A DNA stretch of 64,000 nucleotides from Reyranella sp. CPCC 100927 (GTDB lineage Bacteria; Pseudomonadota; Alphaproteobacteria; Reyranellales; Reyranellaceae): NCBI RefSeq assembly GCF_007859315.1, contig NZ_VOHA01000001.1, positions 496,001 through 560,000 of the forward strand, read 5' to 3'. The stretch's first letter is position 1, and every line of letters starts with the position of its first letter. Below, piece after piece: positions 51,201 to 58,788 of this stretch. The position numbers were made by a program, and so were the translations under genes. A model generated the notes under the pieces. It saw only the letters and a list, made by a program, of their open reading frames with translations, ran no database searches and was not told the DNA's origin.

Positions 51201-52689
51201 CGACGACGACGGCAATGTCATCGCGGCACTGGTCGATGACGGCGTCGTACTGCCCGGCGCGCCGGCCCGGATCAGCATCGTCACCTTGAACTTTACCGCC
51301 AACGGCGGCGATGGTTATCCGGCCAAGGCCAACGGCGAGAACTTCCGCTACCTGCTCGATGACGGCACCCTGTCGGCGCCGGTCGACGAGGCGCTTGACT
51401 TCACCCTGCCGGCCAACATCCCCGCCGGCGTGATGGGCGAGCAGCAGGCGTTCCGGGAATTCCTGGAGGAATTCCACGCGACACCGGAAACGGCCTACCG
51501 CGAGGCCGACACGCCGATCGCCGGCGACACCCGGATCCAGAACCTCAACTTCCGTGACGACACGGTTCTGGTCGGCGCGCCGATCAATGGCGACAACGGC
51601 GACAATGTCATCGACGGAACGGCCGGCGACGACCGGATCGATGCCCTGGGCGGCGACGACCGCGTCAGGGGTCTGGCGGGAGATGACCGCATCCTGGGCG
51701 GCACCGGCGATGACCGGTTGTCGGGCGACGACGGCAACGACGATATCGACGGCGGTGCCGGCGATGATGTCGTCGAAGGCGGCGCCGGGGCGGATGACCT
51801 CATCGGTGGCGCCGGCGACGACACGATCTTCGGCGATGCCGGCAACGATGTGATCACCGGCGGCACTGGCGATGATCGTATCAAGGGTGGTGACGGCGAC
51901 GACACGTTCGTGATCAGCGGTACCAACGATGGCGACGACCGCTACGACGGCGGTGCCGGCATTGACACGCTCGACTTCAGTGCCGCCACGCGCGCGATCC
52001 GGCTCGATCTCGCCGAAGGCACCACTCATTTCGGGTCGGACACCATCATCAATGTCGAGAACCTGATCGGTGGTTCGGCGGACGATCAACTCACCGGCAA
52101 CAACGGCGCCAACGACCTGCGCGGCGGCGGCGGCAACGATCGTCTCGATGGCGGTCGTGGCGACGACGCCCTGAGGGGCGATGCCGGCAATGACCGCCTC
52201 GACGGCGGTGAGGGCACCGATCGCCTGTCTGGTGGCGATGGCAACGACCGTTTGGATGGCGGCAAGGGCAACGACCGCCTCGAGGGCGGGGCGGGCAACG
52301 ACACGCTCGACGGCGGTGAGGGCAATGACACGTTGATTGGCGGCGGCGGCAATGACCGGCTCACCGGCGGCGGCGGCGTCGACCACTTTGTCTTTGCGTC
52401 AATCGGCGAGGCGAACGACACCATCACCGACCTCAAGGTGACGGGCCGGGACCAGGATGCGATCGTGCTTTCGCACAGCCTGTTCCAGGGCTTCACGGGT
52501 GATGATGCGTTCGACCTGATCGGCAGTGGCTTCCTGCGCGCCAATATCACCGGAAGCAAGCGCACCGAGGTGCAGGTCGATGTCGATGGTGGCGGCAATC
52601 AGTGGCAGACACTGGCCGTTGTCGACACCTATCTCACCAACGGCATCCTCGCCGATCACGTCATCGTCCAGAACGATACGGTCGTGTAG
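45253..52689 (+). CDS. Giant RTX protein: ExeM/NucH nuclease, choice-of-anchor I and 5'-nucleotidase-like domains
   Basis: A 2478-residue predicted type I secretion substrate; ATG 45253 has AGGAGG upstream. There is no signal peptide. Domains in order: a jelly-roll-like N-terminal part (about 1-215); a bacterial Ig-like domain (218-330, TTPPSLVSSSPADNATGI); an ExeM-type OB-fold (337-610); an endonuclease/exonuclease/phosphatase domain (about 619-963; YNVENLDP, LALQEVQDND, TGDLNEFE, D952-H953); a beta-propeller-like choice-of-anchor I region (about 970-1445); and a metallophosphatase/5'-nucleotidase-like part (about 1450-2100; SGGDNFLPGP, GNHEFD at 1540-1545). GGxGxD Ca-binding repeats follow (about 2115-2210 and 2277-2375), then a C-terminal secretion region. 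It likely degrades extracellular nucleic acids to release phosphate. Confidence 0.93.
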   Translation: MSAIYHALASGPLTQSWNDAGLITANDSWAGVPSIEGFLGDIDAGSPTGVDPRTLTAANLGALDVIANQTAPNTLTAGGVAEFAIADPTIALNGSGTADAPSLVIYLDATGQQDVRVRFNVRDLDASTDDAVQQVAVQYRVGASGTWTNVAGGYVADATTVGAASQVTAVDVSLPADAANQSQIQVRILTTNAAGSDEWVGIDDIQVTSTVLGGGGPDTTPPSLVSSSPADNATGIATSANIVLTFNDAVQAGSGDITISNGAGDVRTITVGTADTDGTVTFNGNTATIDLAVDLAAGTAYDVVVASGAIQDDAGNAFAGIAADALDFTTAPAAQTVAIYTIQGAGHVSAFAGQTVTTRGVVTAVDSNGFYIQDPTGDGNIATSDGIFVFTSSAPSVTVGHLVSVNGQVSEFTPNGAAPGSLSLTEITATAANITDLGVGPAIVATQLGGSAGRKPPTEVLDDDGLTTFDPVHDGIDFYESLEGMLVTVKNPVATGPTSDFGEIYTVVDNDDDPANGLNATGLTDRGTILVEGGQPAFGDTNTVGGDFNPERIQIDDDSGVLAGFVSPDVNAGARLSDVTGVVGYDFGNYQITPTQTFTVANPGSLTRETTSVTGSAERITIASYNVENLDPKVEDINLVAGATPAQRQANVDDDTAKFTQIASQILDNLRAPDILALQEVQDNDGAELSAVTSASATLQRLVDTINAAAAAAGSSAQYAFQDNPFIGDDLNGGQPGGNIRTAFIYRVDRGVDLIESSLRTIDANGNPTTSVGSNTDPSNPFFQSRLPLAATFTFNGEEITVIDNHFSSKGGSGALFGSDQPPLNGAEAARAAQAQAVNTYVDSLLASNANARVLVTGDLNEFEFEEPIKVLEGRATYQDGPDADAAPEYTPGGTQVLTVLGSLLPPSESYDYNFEGNAQSLDQMAVTTSLRSSARYDVVHINSEFADQVSDHDSLIASFAMTPALSTTPTNDVTAAQVGRVSLAGAEISAFDPSSDRLFVTSSSGLQVVNLANPAAPALLATIDFTALGFASTDITSVAVKNGIVAVALPNSDKTLPGKVVFLNAADGALLGSVDVGALPDMLTFTADGKKVLVANEGEVPASGTDPDGSVSIIDLSGGVASATVQTATFTAFNGQEDALRAEGVRIFAGKTVAQDVEPEYIAISPDGTTAMVTLQEANAVALLDIATATFTDIVPLGLKNWAGLQIDVSDQDGGINLVNNAPIFGMYMPDAIAAYQVGGQTYYVMANEGDDRDDFLTPDETIRVGNTNYDLDDSTFPNEAALKESAALGRHSVSNAPGLRGDTDGDGDIDQILTYGGRSFSIVDAQGNRVFDSADLIERIAVQAPGLFDDTRSDNKGAEPEGITVGTVGDRTYAFVALERSNTTLMFDITSPDHVSYTGLLQTPGDVSPEGVLFISAADSPNGQNLVVVSNEVSNTATVYQITPPTPPNFTLQLLHMSDGEAGLLAGDTAPIMGALIDRFDDQYANTLILSGGDNFLPGPFLNAGTDPSLNSVIGATAPGRPDIAILNAFGVETSTIGNHEFDLGSTVLRDAFTPSGAWVGAKFPYLSANLDFTNDSALAPRTTTGGQEASTIAGRIAPSAIITEGGERIGIVAATTQVLERISSPNGTEVKGFPTAGQPGDNEEVDDMALLASQLQPIIDGLIAQGVNKIVVTSHLQSIANEKQLATLLRGVDIILAAGSNTRLGDADDVPATFPGHEANFADTYPIVTAGVDGAPTLIVNTDGEYTYLGRLVVEFDANGVIDVSKLDDYQAINGAYASNQQTLERVYGDDIDQAFAEGSKGDQVRDITQAVDAVIADKDGNIFGYTDVYLEGERAFVRTQETNFGNISADANSFAARAAVGEGTFLVSLKNGGGIRAQIGSIDDDTGNKIPPAANPDAGKPAGAISQLDIENALRFDNKLMVFDTTPQGLLNILNWGAGLSANNGGFPQIGGVRFSFDPDLPGNNGSTPGSRIRDVALVDDDGNVIAALVDDGVVLPGAPARISIVTLNFTANGGDGYPAKANGENFRYLLDDGTLSAPVDEALDFTLPANIPAGVMGEQQAFREFLEEFHATPETAYREADTPIAGDTRIQNLNFRDDTVLVGAPINGDNGDNVIDGTAGDDRIDALGGDDRVRGLAGDDRILGGTGDDRLSGDDGNDDIDGGAGDDVVEGGAGADDLIGGAGDDTIFGDAGNDVITGGTGDDRIKGGDGDDTFVISGTNDGDDRYDGGAGIDTLDFSAATRAIRLDLAEGTTHFGSDTIINVENLIGGSADDQLTGNNGANDLRGGGGNDRLDGGRGDDALRGDAGNDRLDGGEGTDRLSGGDGNDRLDGGKGNDRLEGGAGNDTLDGGEGNDTLIGGGGNDRLTGGGGVDHFVFASIGEANDTITDLKVTGRDQDAIVLSHSLFQGFTGDDAFDLIGSGFLRANITGSKRTEVQVDVDGGGNQWQTLAVVDTYLTNGILADHVIVQNDTVV

Positions 52690-52700
52690 GAGAAAAGCTT

Positions 52701-52780
52701 TCATGGTGAGCTTGTCGAACCATGAAGGCTCTCCCCACCAACGGCGCTATAGCTTCATGGTTCGACAAGCTCACCATGAA
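52701..52780. repeat. Perfect inverted repeat with terminator position
   Basis: The left arm TCATGGTGAGCTTGTCGAAC plus CATGAA and its exact complement at 52754-52780 (TTCATGGTTCGACAAGCTCA...) bracket a 27-nt loop. It lies between the stops of the convergent RTX and HlyD genes, so it probably ends both transcripts. The sequence resembles a common dispersed bacterial palindrome. Confidence 0.8.
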
Positions 52781-52790
52781 GCTATAGTGA

Positions 52791-54110
52791 TCACGACTCG
52801 CGGAAAGCGCGGGCCAGGCTGTCTTCGATGGCGCGGAAGAGATAGCGCAGCATGGTGCGCTCTTCCGTGGTGATGAAGGCTTCGGCCGGCATGCCCGGCG
52901 CCAGCAGGGCCCGATCGTGAGGGCCGAGCTGGTTGGTGTCGAACGCCAGTCGGACGCGGTAGTAGGGCTGCTGGTTGGTGCGGTCCACCAGTTTGTCGGC
53001 CGACACGAACATGACCTGCGCGTGCACGACAGGAGTCGTGCGTTGATTGAGCGCCGCCAATCGCACATTGGCGGGCTGACCGACCTTCACGGCATCGATA
53101 TCGGCGAGCTGCAGGCGGGCGTCGACGACGAGATCGACGCCGGCCGGCAGCAGTTCCAGCACCTGTGCGCCCGGCGCGATCACGCCACCCACGGTGTTGA
53201 CGTTAAGTTTGACCACGGTGCCGCTGGTCGGTGCCCGTACGACGATGCGGCTGAGGATGCTCTCGGCGGCGCGGATCTGCTCGCGCGTATCGGCGGTGCG
53301 GCCGCGGACTTCGGCCAGGCGCGCGACCGCCTCGGTGCGCCGTTCATGTCCCAGCTTTTCCATCTGCTGGCGAATCTCGGCGATGGACTGGCGGGCCTTG
53401 CCGATCGTTGACAGCAAGGCGCCGGCACGCCCCTCGAGATCGGCTTCGGAACGGCGCAGCGCGAACAAGCGATCCTGGCGGGCGAGGCCCTGCTTGAACA
53501 GCCATTCGACATCGCGCAACTCGGCGGCGATGAAACCGATCTGCTTTTGCGTGGCCACACGCTGCGCTTCGGCGCCGGCGATTTCCTGGTCCAGGCCGGC
53601 CAGGCGTTCCTCCAGGATGCGGATCTCGTTGCGGTAGCGCGACAGGCGGTCGGTGAACTCGGTGGTCCGCGACTCGACGACGTCCTTCACCGACGGGTCG
53701 AGGTCGGCGGCCAGCAACTCGGGTGGAAACGTGATCGCGTGCTCGCCGCGCTGTTCAGCGAGCACGCGCGCCTCGTCGGCGCGCAAGGTCGCCAAGGTCG
53801 TGCGCAGCCGGCTCAGGTTCCCTTCGACGGCGGTGGGATCCAGGCTCAGCAGCGGCTGGCCGGCGGTGACGACATCGCCTTCGTGGACATGGATCTCCTT
53901 GACGATGCCGCCTTCCAGATGCTGCACGATCTGGTTCTCGCCGCTGGCCGCCATGTTGCCGGCCGCGATCACGGCACCCGCCAGCGGTGCCGTGGCGGCC
54001 CATCCCATGAAACCGCCAATGCCGACGCCGGCGATCAACAGTGCCACCAGCGACGGGCCCAGTAACGAGGTCTTCACCTGCTTTGACCAATGCGGCGTCG
54101 CCGTCGTCAT
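52791..54110 (-). CDS. HlyD family type I secretion periplasmic adaptor
   Basis: A 439-residue membrane fusion protein. One N-terminal membrane helix (LVALLIAGVGIGGFMGWAATAPLAGAVIAAG) precedes the lipoyl half-motif IVQHLEGGIVKEIHVHEGDVVTAGQPLLSLD. A long coiled-coil hairpin spans about residues 120-290. The second half-motif, RIVVRAPTSGTVVKLNVNTVGGVIAPGAQVLELLP, is followed by the beta-barrel end (GMPAEAFITTEERTMLRYLFRAIEDSLARAFRES), typical of PrtE/HlyD adaptors. It links the ABC transporter to an outer-membrane TolC, which is not encoded in this window. Its start overlaps the transporter stop by 4 nt. Confidence 0.94.
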   Translation of the reverse strand: MTTATPHWSKQVKTSLLGPSLVALLIAGVGIGGFMGWAATAPLAGAVIAAGNMAASGENQIVQHLEGGIVKEIHVHEGDVVTAGQPLLSLDPTAVEGNLSRLRTTLATLRADEARVLAEQRGEHAITFPPELLAADLDPSVKDVVESRTTEFTDRLSRYRNEIRILEERLAGLDQEIAGAEAQRVATQKQIGFIAAELRDVEWLFKQGLARQDRLFALRRSEADLEGRAGALLSTIGKARQSIAEIRQQMEKLGHERRTEAVARLAEVRGRTADTREQIRAAESILSRIVVRAPTSGTVVKLNVNTVGGVIAPGAQVLELLPAGVDLVVDARLQLADIDAVKVGQPANVRLAALNQRTTPVVHAQVMFVSADKLVDRTNQQPYYRVRLAFDTNQLGPHDRALLAPGMPAEAFITTEERTMLRYLFRAIEDSLARAFRES

Positions 54111-55828
54111 GCGCGGGCCTCCCGGGCAACGGCCGGGCGCGCCGGCATCTCGGCGCCGGCTGCCACAGGCACCGAGGTGCCCGACATGCGGGCCAACGCC
54201 TCGTCGCGGCTCTGCGAGGCCGCGACCTGGCCGTCGCGCATGAAGAGAACGCGATCGACGGCCTGCAGCACGCCGGCGCGCTGCGACACGACGATCACCG
54301 TGGCACCGAGGCGCTTGAGCTGCAGGATCGTGGCGTTCAGCGCGGCCTCGCCGTCGCGATCGAGATGCGCGTTCGGCTCATCCAGCACGACCAGTCGTGG
54401 TGGGCCATAGAGCGCCCGGGCCAGTGCAACCCGCTGGCGCTGGCCGCCGGACAGCGGCAGCCCGCCCAGCCCGACGCGCGTGTCGTAGCCGTCAGGCAGG
54501 CGCTTCACCAGCTCGCCCACGCCGGCCAGCTGCGCCGCCGCCAGCACTTGATCGGTCGGCGCCTGTGTATCGAGGCGGGCGATGTTCTGGGCAACGCTGG
54601 CGGGCAGGAGCTCGACGTCCTGGGGCAGGTAGCCAACGTGAGCGCCGCGATCCACCGCATCCCAGTTCTCGAGGTCCGAGCCGTCAAGGCGCACGGTGCC
54701 TTGTGTCGGTGCGAGCGCGCCGACGGCCAGCCGCGCGAAGGTCGACTTGCCGGCGCCTGACGGGCCGACCAGGCACACCGCCTCGCCGGCCTCGATGGTG
54801 AGCGATATCCCCTTGAGGGTAGGCTCCGGTGCTCCCGGCGGCAGGTACACCACCTTCTCGAAGGCAAGATGCCCCTTGGGTGCCGGCAGGCGGGTGCGGG
54901 CGTTGGGCCGTGCCGTGGCGGCCAGCGCGCGATCGACGGTACGCAGGCCGATCAGCGTCTGCAGCAGGCCCTTCCAGCCGGCGATCAGGTTGTCGATCGG
55001 CGTGAGCGCACGGGCCGCGACCAGCGATGTCGCGAAGATCATGCCGGCGGTGATCTCCTGCTTCAGCGTCAGATAGGCCCCCAGCCCGAGGATGCCGATC
55101 TGGACGCCCATGCGGATGAAGCGCGAGATGCCGGTGAAGACCGCGTTGATGCGCACGGAACGATCTTGCGCGCCCAGCGCGGCGGCGGTCGCGCCACCCC
55201 ACGCGGCGGCGGCGGTGGGCAGCATCCCCATGGCGCGCAGCAGTTCGTGATTGCGCGTGAACGACGCCAGGAACAGGCCTGCCGTGGCGGTGTCGCGTAC
55301 GCTGCGCTCCTGCGGCCGGCGCACCATCAGCTGGTTCAGGATGGTAATGACCAGCAACACGCCGGCACCGGCCAGCACCAGGCTGCCCAGCGCCGGATGG
55401 ATCAGGAAGACCAGGACCAGGAACAGCGGTGTGAACGGCAGGTCGAGCAGTGCTGAGAACACGGGGCTGGTCAGGAACGTGCGGGCCTGGGTGAGATCAC
55501 GGCCCAGCGCCGCGGCGTCGGCGCGGCCGCCGCTCTGCACCGTGGCTGCCAGCAGGCGTTCGCCGAGATCGACCTCCAGGCGGGCGCCGATGCGCTGCAC
55601 CACCACCTGGCGGATGGACTCCATGGCGCCCAGGATAGCGAGGCCCCCGAGCGCGATCAGGGTCAGGTAGACCAGGGTCGGCATGCTGGCGGACGACAGC
55701 ACGCGGTCGTAGATCTGCAGCATGTAGACCGGCAGGATCAATGCCAGCAGATTGAGGATGAACGTCATCGCCGCGACGACCAGGAGGCCGCGCATGGCGG
55801 CGCGGCCCATGACGTTCGACAGCCCCAT
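54107..55828 (-). CDS. Type I secretion ABC transporter permease/ATPase
   Basis: A 573-residue PrtD-type exporter. The membrane domain (residues about 20-300) starts MRGLLVVAAMTFILNLLALILPVYMLQIYDRVLSSASMPTLVYL, with no N-terminal C39 peptidase. The ATPase has Walker A GPSGAGKST, the signature LSGGQRQRVALARAL and Walker B LVVLDEPNAHLD, followed by a switch region VIVVSQRAGVL, where Gln replaces the usual His. It is the first gene of a two-gene unit with HlyD, convergent with the giant RTX gene that is its obvious cargo. Confidence 0.94.
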   Translation of the reverse strand: MGLSNVMGRAAMRGLLVVAAMTFILNLLALILPVYMLQIYDRVLSSASMPTLVYLTLIALGGLAILGAMESIRQVVVQRIGARLEVDLGERLLAATVQSGGRADAAALGRDLTQARTFLTSPVFSALLDLPFTPLFLVLVFLIHPALGSLVLAGAGVLLVITILNQLMVRRPQERSVRDTATAGLFLASFTRNHELLRAMGMLPTAAAAWGGATAAALGAQDRSVRINAVFTGISRFIRMGVQIGILGLGAYLTLKQEITAGMIFATSLVAARALTPIDNLIAGWKGLLQTLIGLRTVDRALAATARPNARTRLPAPKGHLAFEKVVYLPPGAPEPTLKGISLTIEAGEAVCLVGPSGAGKSTFARLAVGALAPTQGTVRLDGSDLENWDAVDRGAHVGYLPQDVELLPASVAQNIARLDTQAPTDQVLAAAQLAGVGELVKRLPDGYDTRVGLGGLPLSGGQRQRVALARALYGPPRLVVLDEPNAHLDRDGEAALNATILQLKRLGATVIVVSQRAGVLQAVDRVLFMRDGQVAASQSRDEALARMSGTSVPVAAGAEMPARPAVAREARA

Positions 55829-55935
55829 CGCGACCTTCCCAAAGTCCAGGTTCAGCGACGATCTAGCGGAGGTTCAGCGACGGTTCTGTGACTCCCGGCG
55901 GTGATGTTTGTGGGCTTTTGGCCTTGTGCCTGGTT

Positions 55936-56082
55936 CGGAATCACGCGTCCCTGATACAGCTGTCATCCCGAGCGCAGCGAGGGATCTTCTGAAGTGACGC
56001 ACGGGTGCGCCTGCATCGAAAGATCCCTCGCTGCGCTCGGGATGACGATCCTGAGTCACACTCTAGCGATAGTCGGTACCTA
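55936..56082. repeat. Composite dispersed repeat, long copy
   Basis: The flanks CGGAATCACGCGTCCCTGAT and CTCTAGCGATAGTCGGTAC match the short copy at 3756-3827. Between them lies a complete hairpin element (55963-56045). The pair looks like one repeat type in intact and internally deleted forms. Each lies upstream of a minus-strand gene. Confidence 0.75.
55963..56045. repeat. Dispersed hairpin repeat
   Basis: The arms TCATCCCGAGCGCAGCGAGG (plus GATC) and GATCCCTCGCTGCGCTCGGG (plus ATGA) are perfect complements around a loop of about 35 nt. It is the cleanest copy together with that at 63653. Confidence 0.85.
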
Positions 56083-56427
56083 GGTGGTTGCGGTCAGCGG
56101 CACCTTGGTAAAGTCGGCGTGCTTGTAGGACCGCAGCTCCAGCCGGCTGATGCGGAAATGGGCGCCGCAGTTGGGATCGGTGCAGCCGATGTTGGCATCG
56201 GTGGTCATCCAGTCGCCCTTGACCGTCGGGCGCTGCTTGGCCGGCAGGAACGGCAGCACGGCCAGCATGGCCCACATGCCGAAGCTGTCGCCGGAGGCGA
56301 TCTCGATGCGGCTGCCGCGCAGCACGAAGCTGTCGCCTTCGCGATGCTGGCACACCATCGGCCGGCTCTTGTCGCCGTGCACGACCTCGACCTTCAGGTC
56401 GTAGAGCTGGAAATCGTCGTCACCCAT
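56080..56427 (-). CDS. TIGR04076 family protein
   Basis: A 115-residue small protein. It begins with FQLYDLKVEVVHGDKSRPMVCQHREGDSFVLRGSRIEIASGDSFGMWAMLAVLPFLPAKQR, and its C-terminal part reads DANIGCTDPNCGAHFRISRLE. These are the landmarks of TIGR04076, a family without known function that is often found with oxidoreductases. The three Cys (residues about 25, 81 and 86) suggest metal binding. It is the last gene of the liv-type operon, 10 nt after the aldo/keto reductase. Confidence 0.8.
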   Translation of the reverse strand: MGDDDFQLYDLKVEVVHGDKSRPMVCQHREGDSFVLRGSRIEIASGDSFGMWAMLAVLPFLPAKQRPTVKGDWMTTDANIGCTDPNCGAHFRISRLELRSYKHADFTKVPLTATT

Positions 56428-56437
56428 GGTTCGCTCC

Positions 56438-57487
56438 CTAGCGGGCGCCTACGCCCTTGAGGTTCTGGTTGGTCCACATGATGCTGGCGTGCCGGCCGCC
56501 CGGCTCGCGCTCCAATGCATAGCACTCGCCGCTGGGGCCGTGCGCCTGTGCCAGCACGGCGTCGACCGCCGCACGATCCGCCGCTGTCAGTCGCAGAGCG
56601 TCGGCCGCGAGCAGATCGGCGAGATGTGCATCGGTGCGCGCACCCACGATGGCGGCCGATGCGCCCGGCCGGTCGAGCACCCAGCGCGTGGCCACGGCCG
56701 TGATCGAGGTGCCGTGGTCCCGCGCGATGCGATCGAGGGTTCTCAGCAGCGCCTGGAACAGGTCCCAGGGGCCGAACTCGTCGATGATCAGGCGGTACTT
56801 CACCAGTGAGCGGTTGGCGAGCGGCGGTTCGGGATCGGATGCGCCGAGCCAGCGTGTCGACAGGAACCCGCCGGCGACGGTGCCGTAGCAGAGCAGCGCC
56901 ATGTTGTGTGCCTGGGCGAAGTCGACCATGCCGCTCTCTGGCCGCCGGTCGAGGACGGAGTACTGCAGCTGGTTGGCAGCGATGCCGATGCCGGCGGCGG
57001 TGATTTCCTTCAGGCGCGGCACGTCGAAGTTGGTGGTGCCGATCAGCCGGATCTTGCCCTCGCGGCTCATGTCGGCGAGCCAGCCCATCGACTCGACGTA
57101 GCCCGGTGTGTCGTAATCCCACCAGTGGAACTGCACTAGGTCGAGGCAGTCCATTCCCAGACGCTGGCGCGCGCGGTCGATCAGGAACTCGATGTCGGCG
57201 CGCTTGATCCTGGCCAGCACGTCGCGATCCGGCACCACCTTGGTGTGGACCTTCAGGCGTCGTGCCAGATCGGGATGCCTCTTGCGGAAGTCGCCGATCA
57301 GCTCCTCAACGCCGACGTAGTGGTCGGCGCAGTCGAACGTGTCGAAGCCGGCCTCGACGAAGCGCCGCATGCCGTCGAGCGCGGCACCGCGGTCGACCGT
57401 CGGCCCGTGGCGCTCGGCGAGCTGCCAGTTGCCCTTGATGATGCGCGAGCCGGAATAACCCGGCGCGAGCGGGACGCGTTCGACCAT
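56438..57487 (-). CDS. Aldo/keto reductase
   Basis: A 349-residue AKR TIM barrel. GFDTFDCADHYVGVEELIGDFRKRHPDLA supplies the catalytic Asp/Tyr region. VHTKVVPD carries the active-site Lys, and LVQFHWWDYDTPGYVESMGWLADM the His. GTTNFDVPRLKEITAAGIGIAANQLQYSVLDRRPESGMVDFAQAHNMALLCYGTVAGGFLS and the late GARTDAHLADLL cofactor segment match the family. It reduces aldehydes or ketones with NADPH. It is 10 nt downstream of the substrate-binding protein gene, so it is co-transcribed with the transporter and may act on the imported compound. Confidence 0.92.
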   Translation of the reverse strand: MVERVPLAPGYSGSRIIKGNWQLAERHGPTVDRGAALDGMRRFVEAGFDTFDCADHYVGVEELIGDFRKRHPDLARRLKVHTKVVPDRDVLARIKRADIEFLIDRARQRLGMDCLDLVQFHWWDYDTPGYVESMGWLADMSREGKIRLIGTTNFDVPRLKEITAAGIGIAANQLQYSVLDRRPESGMVDFAQAHNMALLCYGTVAGGFLSTRWLGASDPEPPLANRSLVKYRLIIDEFGPWDLFQALLRTLDRIARDHGTSITAVATRWVLDRPGASAAIVGARTDAHLADLLAADALRLTAADRAAVDAVLAQAHGPSGECYALEREPGGRHASIMWTNQNLKGVGAR

Positions 57488-57497
57488 GCGGGTAGCC

Positions 57498-58772
57498 TCA
57501 GAAACCGATGCGACGGAACAGGGCCGTCATCTGCTCGAGATCGATCACCTTGTCGGTGACCAGCTTGCCGTCCTCGACCTTCCACACCAGCGCTGGGCCG
57601 GTGACGTCGCCGTTCTTGTCGAACGTGAACGGCCCGGTGGCGCCGACATAGCGCACCTTGCGGCCGGCCTTGATGGCCTCGAGGCCCTTCTTGATGCCCT
57701 CGACGCCGGGGATGACGGTTTCACCGGCGGGATCCTGCACCAGCCGCAGGGTGTCGCGGATGGCGGTACCATCCAGGGCCGCGGCCTGCTGCATGGCCAG
57801 CGCCGTGACCACGACCGCATCGTAACCCGTGTGCAGGCCGGGGCCGATGGGATCGCGGTTGAACTTGGCCTTGAAGCCGGCATTGAAAGCGTCGACCGAG
57901 GGGCCGGCGACCTGCGCGTTGTCGATGCCGACGGCCTTGGTCAGGAAGCGGGCGCCGACGGCGTTGATGAAGTCGGTCGAGCGCAGGGTGTTGTGCAGCA
58001 CCAGGTTCTGGGTGCCGCCCAGCGAGATCCACTCGCGCGCGATGGTGGCGCCGTCTTGCGAGAAGGCGAGCAGGATCAGCGCATCGCCCTTCATGGCCAG
58101 TGCCTGGTTCACCTCAGTGCGATAGCTCGGCTGGTTCTCGTTGTACGGAACGGCGCCGGCGATCTTGCCGCCCAGGGTGCCCAGCGCTTTTTCAATGTCA
58201 CGCAGGAGCGAGGAGCCGAAGTCGTTGTTGACGTAGATCACCACCGGGTTCTTGTAGCCGCGGTCGGTTGCCGCGACCGCGTGGGCGACGCCGAACACGC
58301 GGCTGGTCGGGATGGTGCGGAAGAAATAGCCGCCGGTCTTGCCTTCCTCCGACAGCCGCGTCAGCGTCGGCGTCACGGCGCAGCACGACACCATGGGTAT
58401 CTTGGCGGCGGTGGTGACCGAGCTCACGATCGCGGTGGCGATGCCTGAGCCGACCACGCCAACGATCGCCGGTACCTTCTGCACGTCGACCAGATAGCGC
58501 GCTGCGTCGACGCCCAAGGTCGGCTGGCCGGTGTCGTCACGCAGCGCCAGTTCGACCGGACAGCCTTTGATGCCGCCGGCGGCGCTGACATGCTCGACCG
58601 CCAACTGGGTGGAGTCGGCGATCGGCTTGCCGATCGGGCCTTGCGGGCCCGTCAGCGGAATGACGGCACCGATTTTGACCGGGCATTGCGGCGCGCCTTG
58701 CGCCAGCGCCATGCCATTCGTCAGCGCCAGCGTCAGGGCGCCGGCGATCGCCAACAGGTACTTGTTTTTCAT
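57498..58772 (-). CDS. ABC transporter substrate-binding protein (LivK type)
   Basis: A 424-residue periplasmic type I binding protein. ATG 58772 has GGGGGAG upstream. The signal peptide is KNKYLLAIAGALTLALTNGMALAQG. The fold shows VKIGAVIPLTGPQGPIGKPIADSTQLAVEHVSAAGGIKGCPVELALRDDTGQP, VPAIVGVVGSGIATAIVSSVTTAAKIPMVSCCAVTPTL and GYDAVVVTALAMQQAAALDG, typical of branched-chain amino acid, amide and aromatic-acid binders. The ligand cannot be read. The gene follows livM by 16 nt, and the aldo/keto reductase follows 10 nt later. Confidence 0.92.
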   Translation of the reverse strand: MKNKYLLAIAGALTLALTNGMALAQGAPQCPVKIGAVIPLTGPQGPIGKPIADSTQLAVEHVSAAGGIKGCPVELALRDDTGQPTLGVDAARYLVDVQKVPAIVGVVGSGIATAIVSSVTTAAKIPMVSCCAVTPTLTRLSEEGKTGGYFFRTIPTSRVFGVAHAVAATDRGYKNPVVIYVNNDFGSSLLRDIEKALGTLGGKIAGAVPYNENQPSYRTEVNQALAMKGDALILLAFSQDGATIAREWISLGGTQNLVLHNTLRSTDFINAVGARFLTKAVGIDNAQVAGPSVDAFNAGFKAKFNRDPIGPGLHTGYDAVVVTALAMQQAAALDGTAIRDTLRLVQDPAGETVIPGVEGIKKGLEAIKAGRKVRYVGATGPFTFDKNGDVTGPALVWKVEDGKLVTDKVIDLEQMTALFRRIGF

Positions 58773-58788
58773 GGTCGTCTCCCCCGTT

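Noticed and set aside
51600-52380. Tandem short repeats that might be a CRISPR array
   Set aside because: They are in-frame GGxGxD RTX codons of variable text, not constant repeats with unique spacers.
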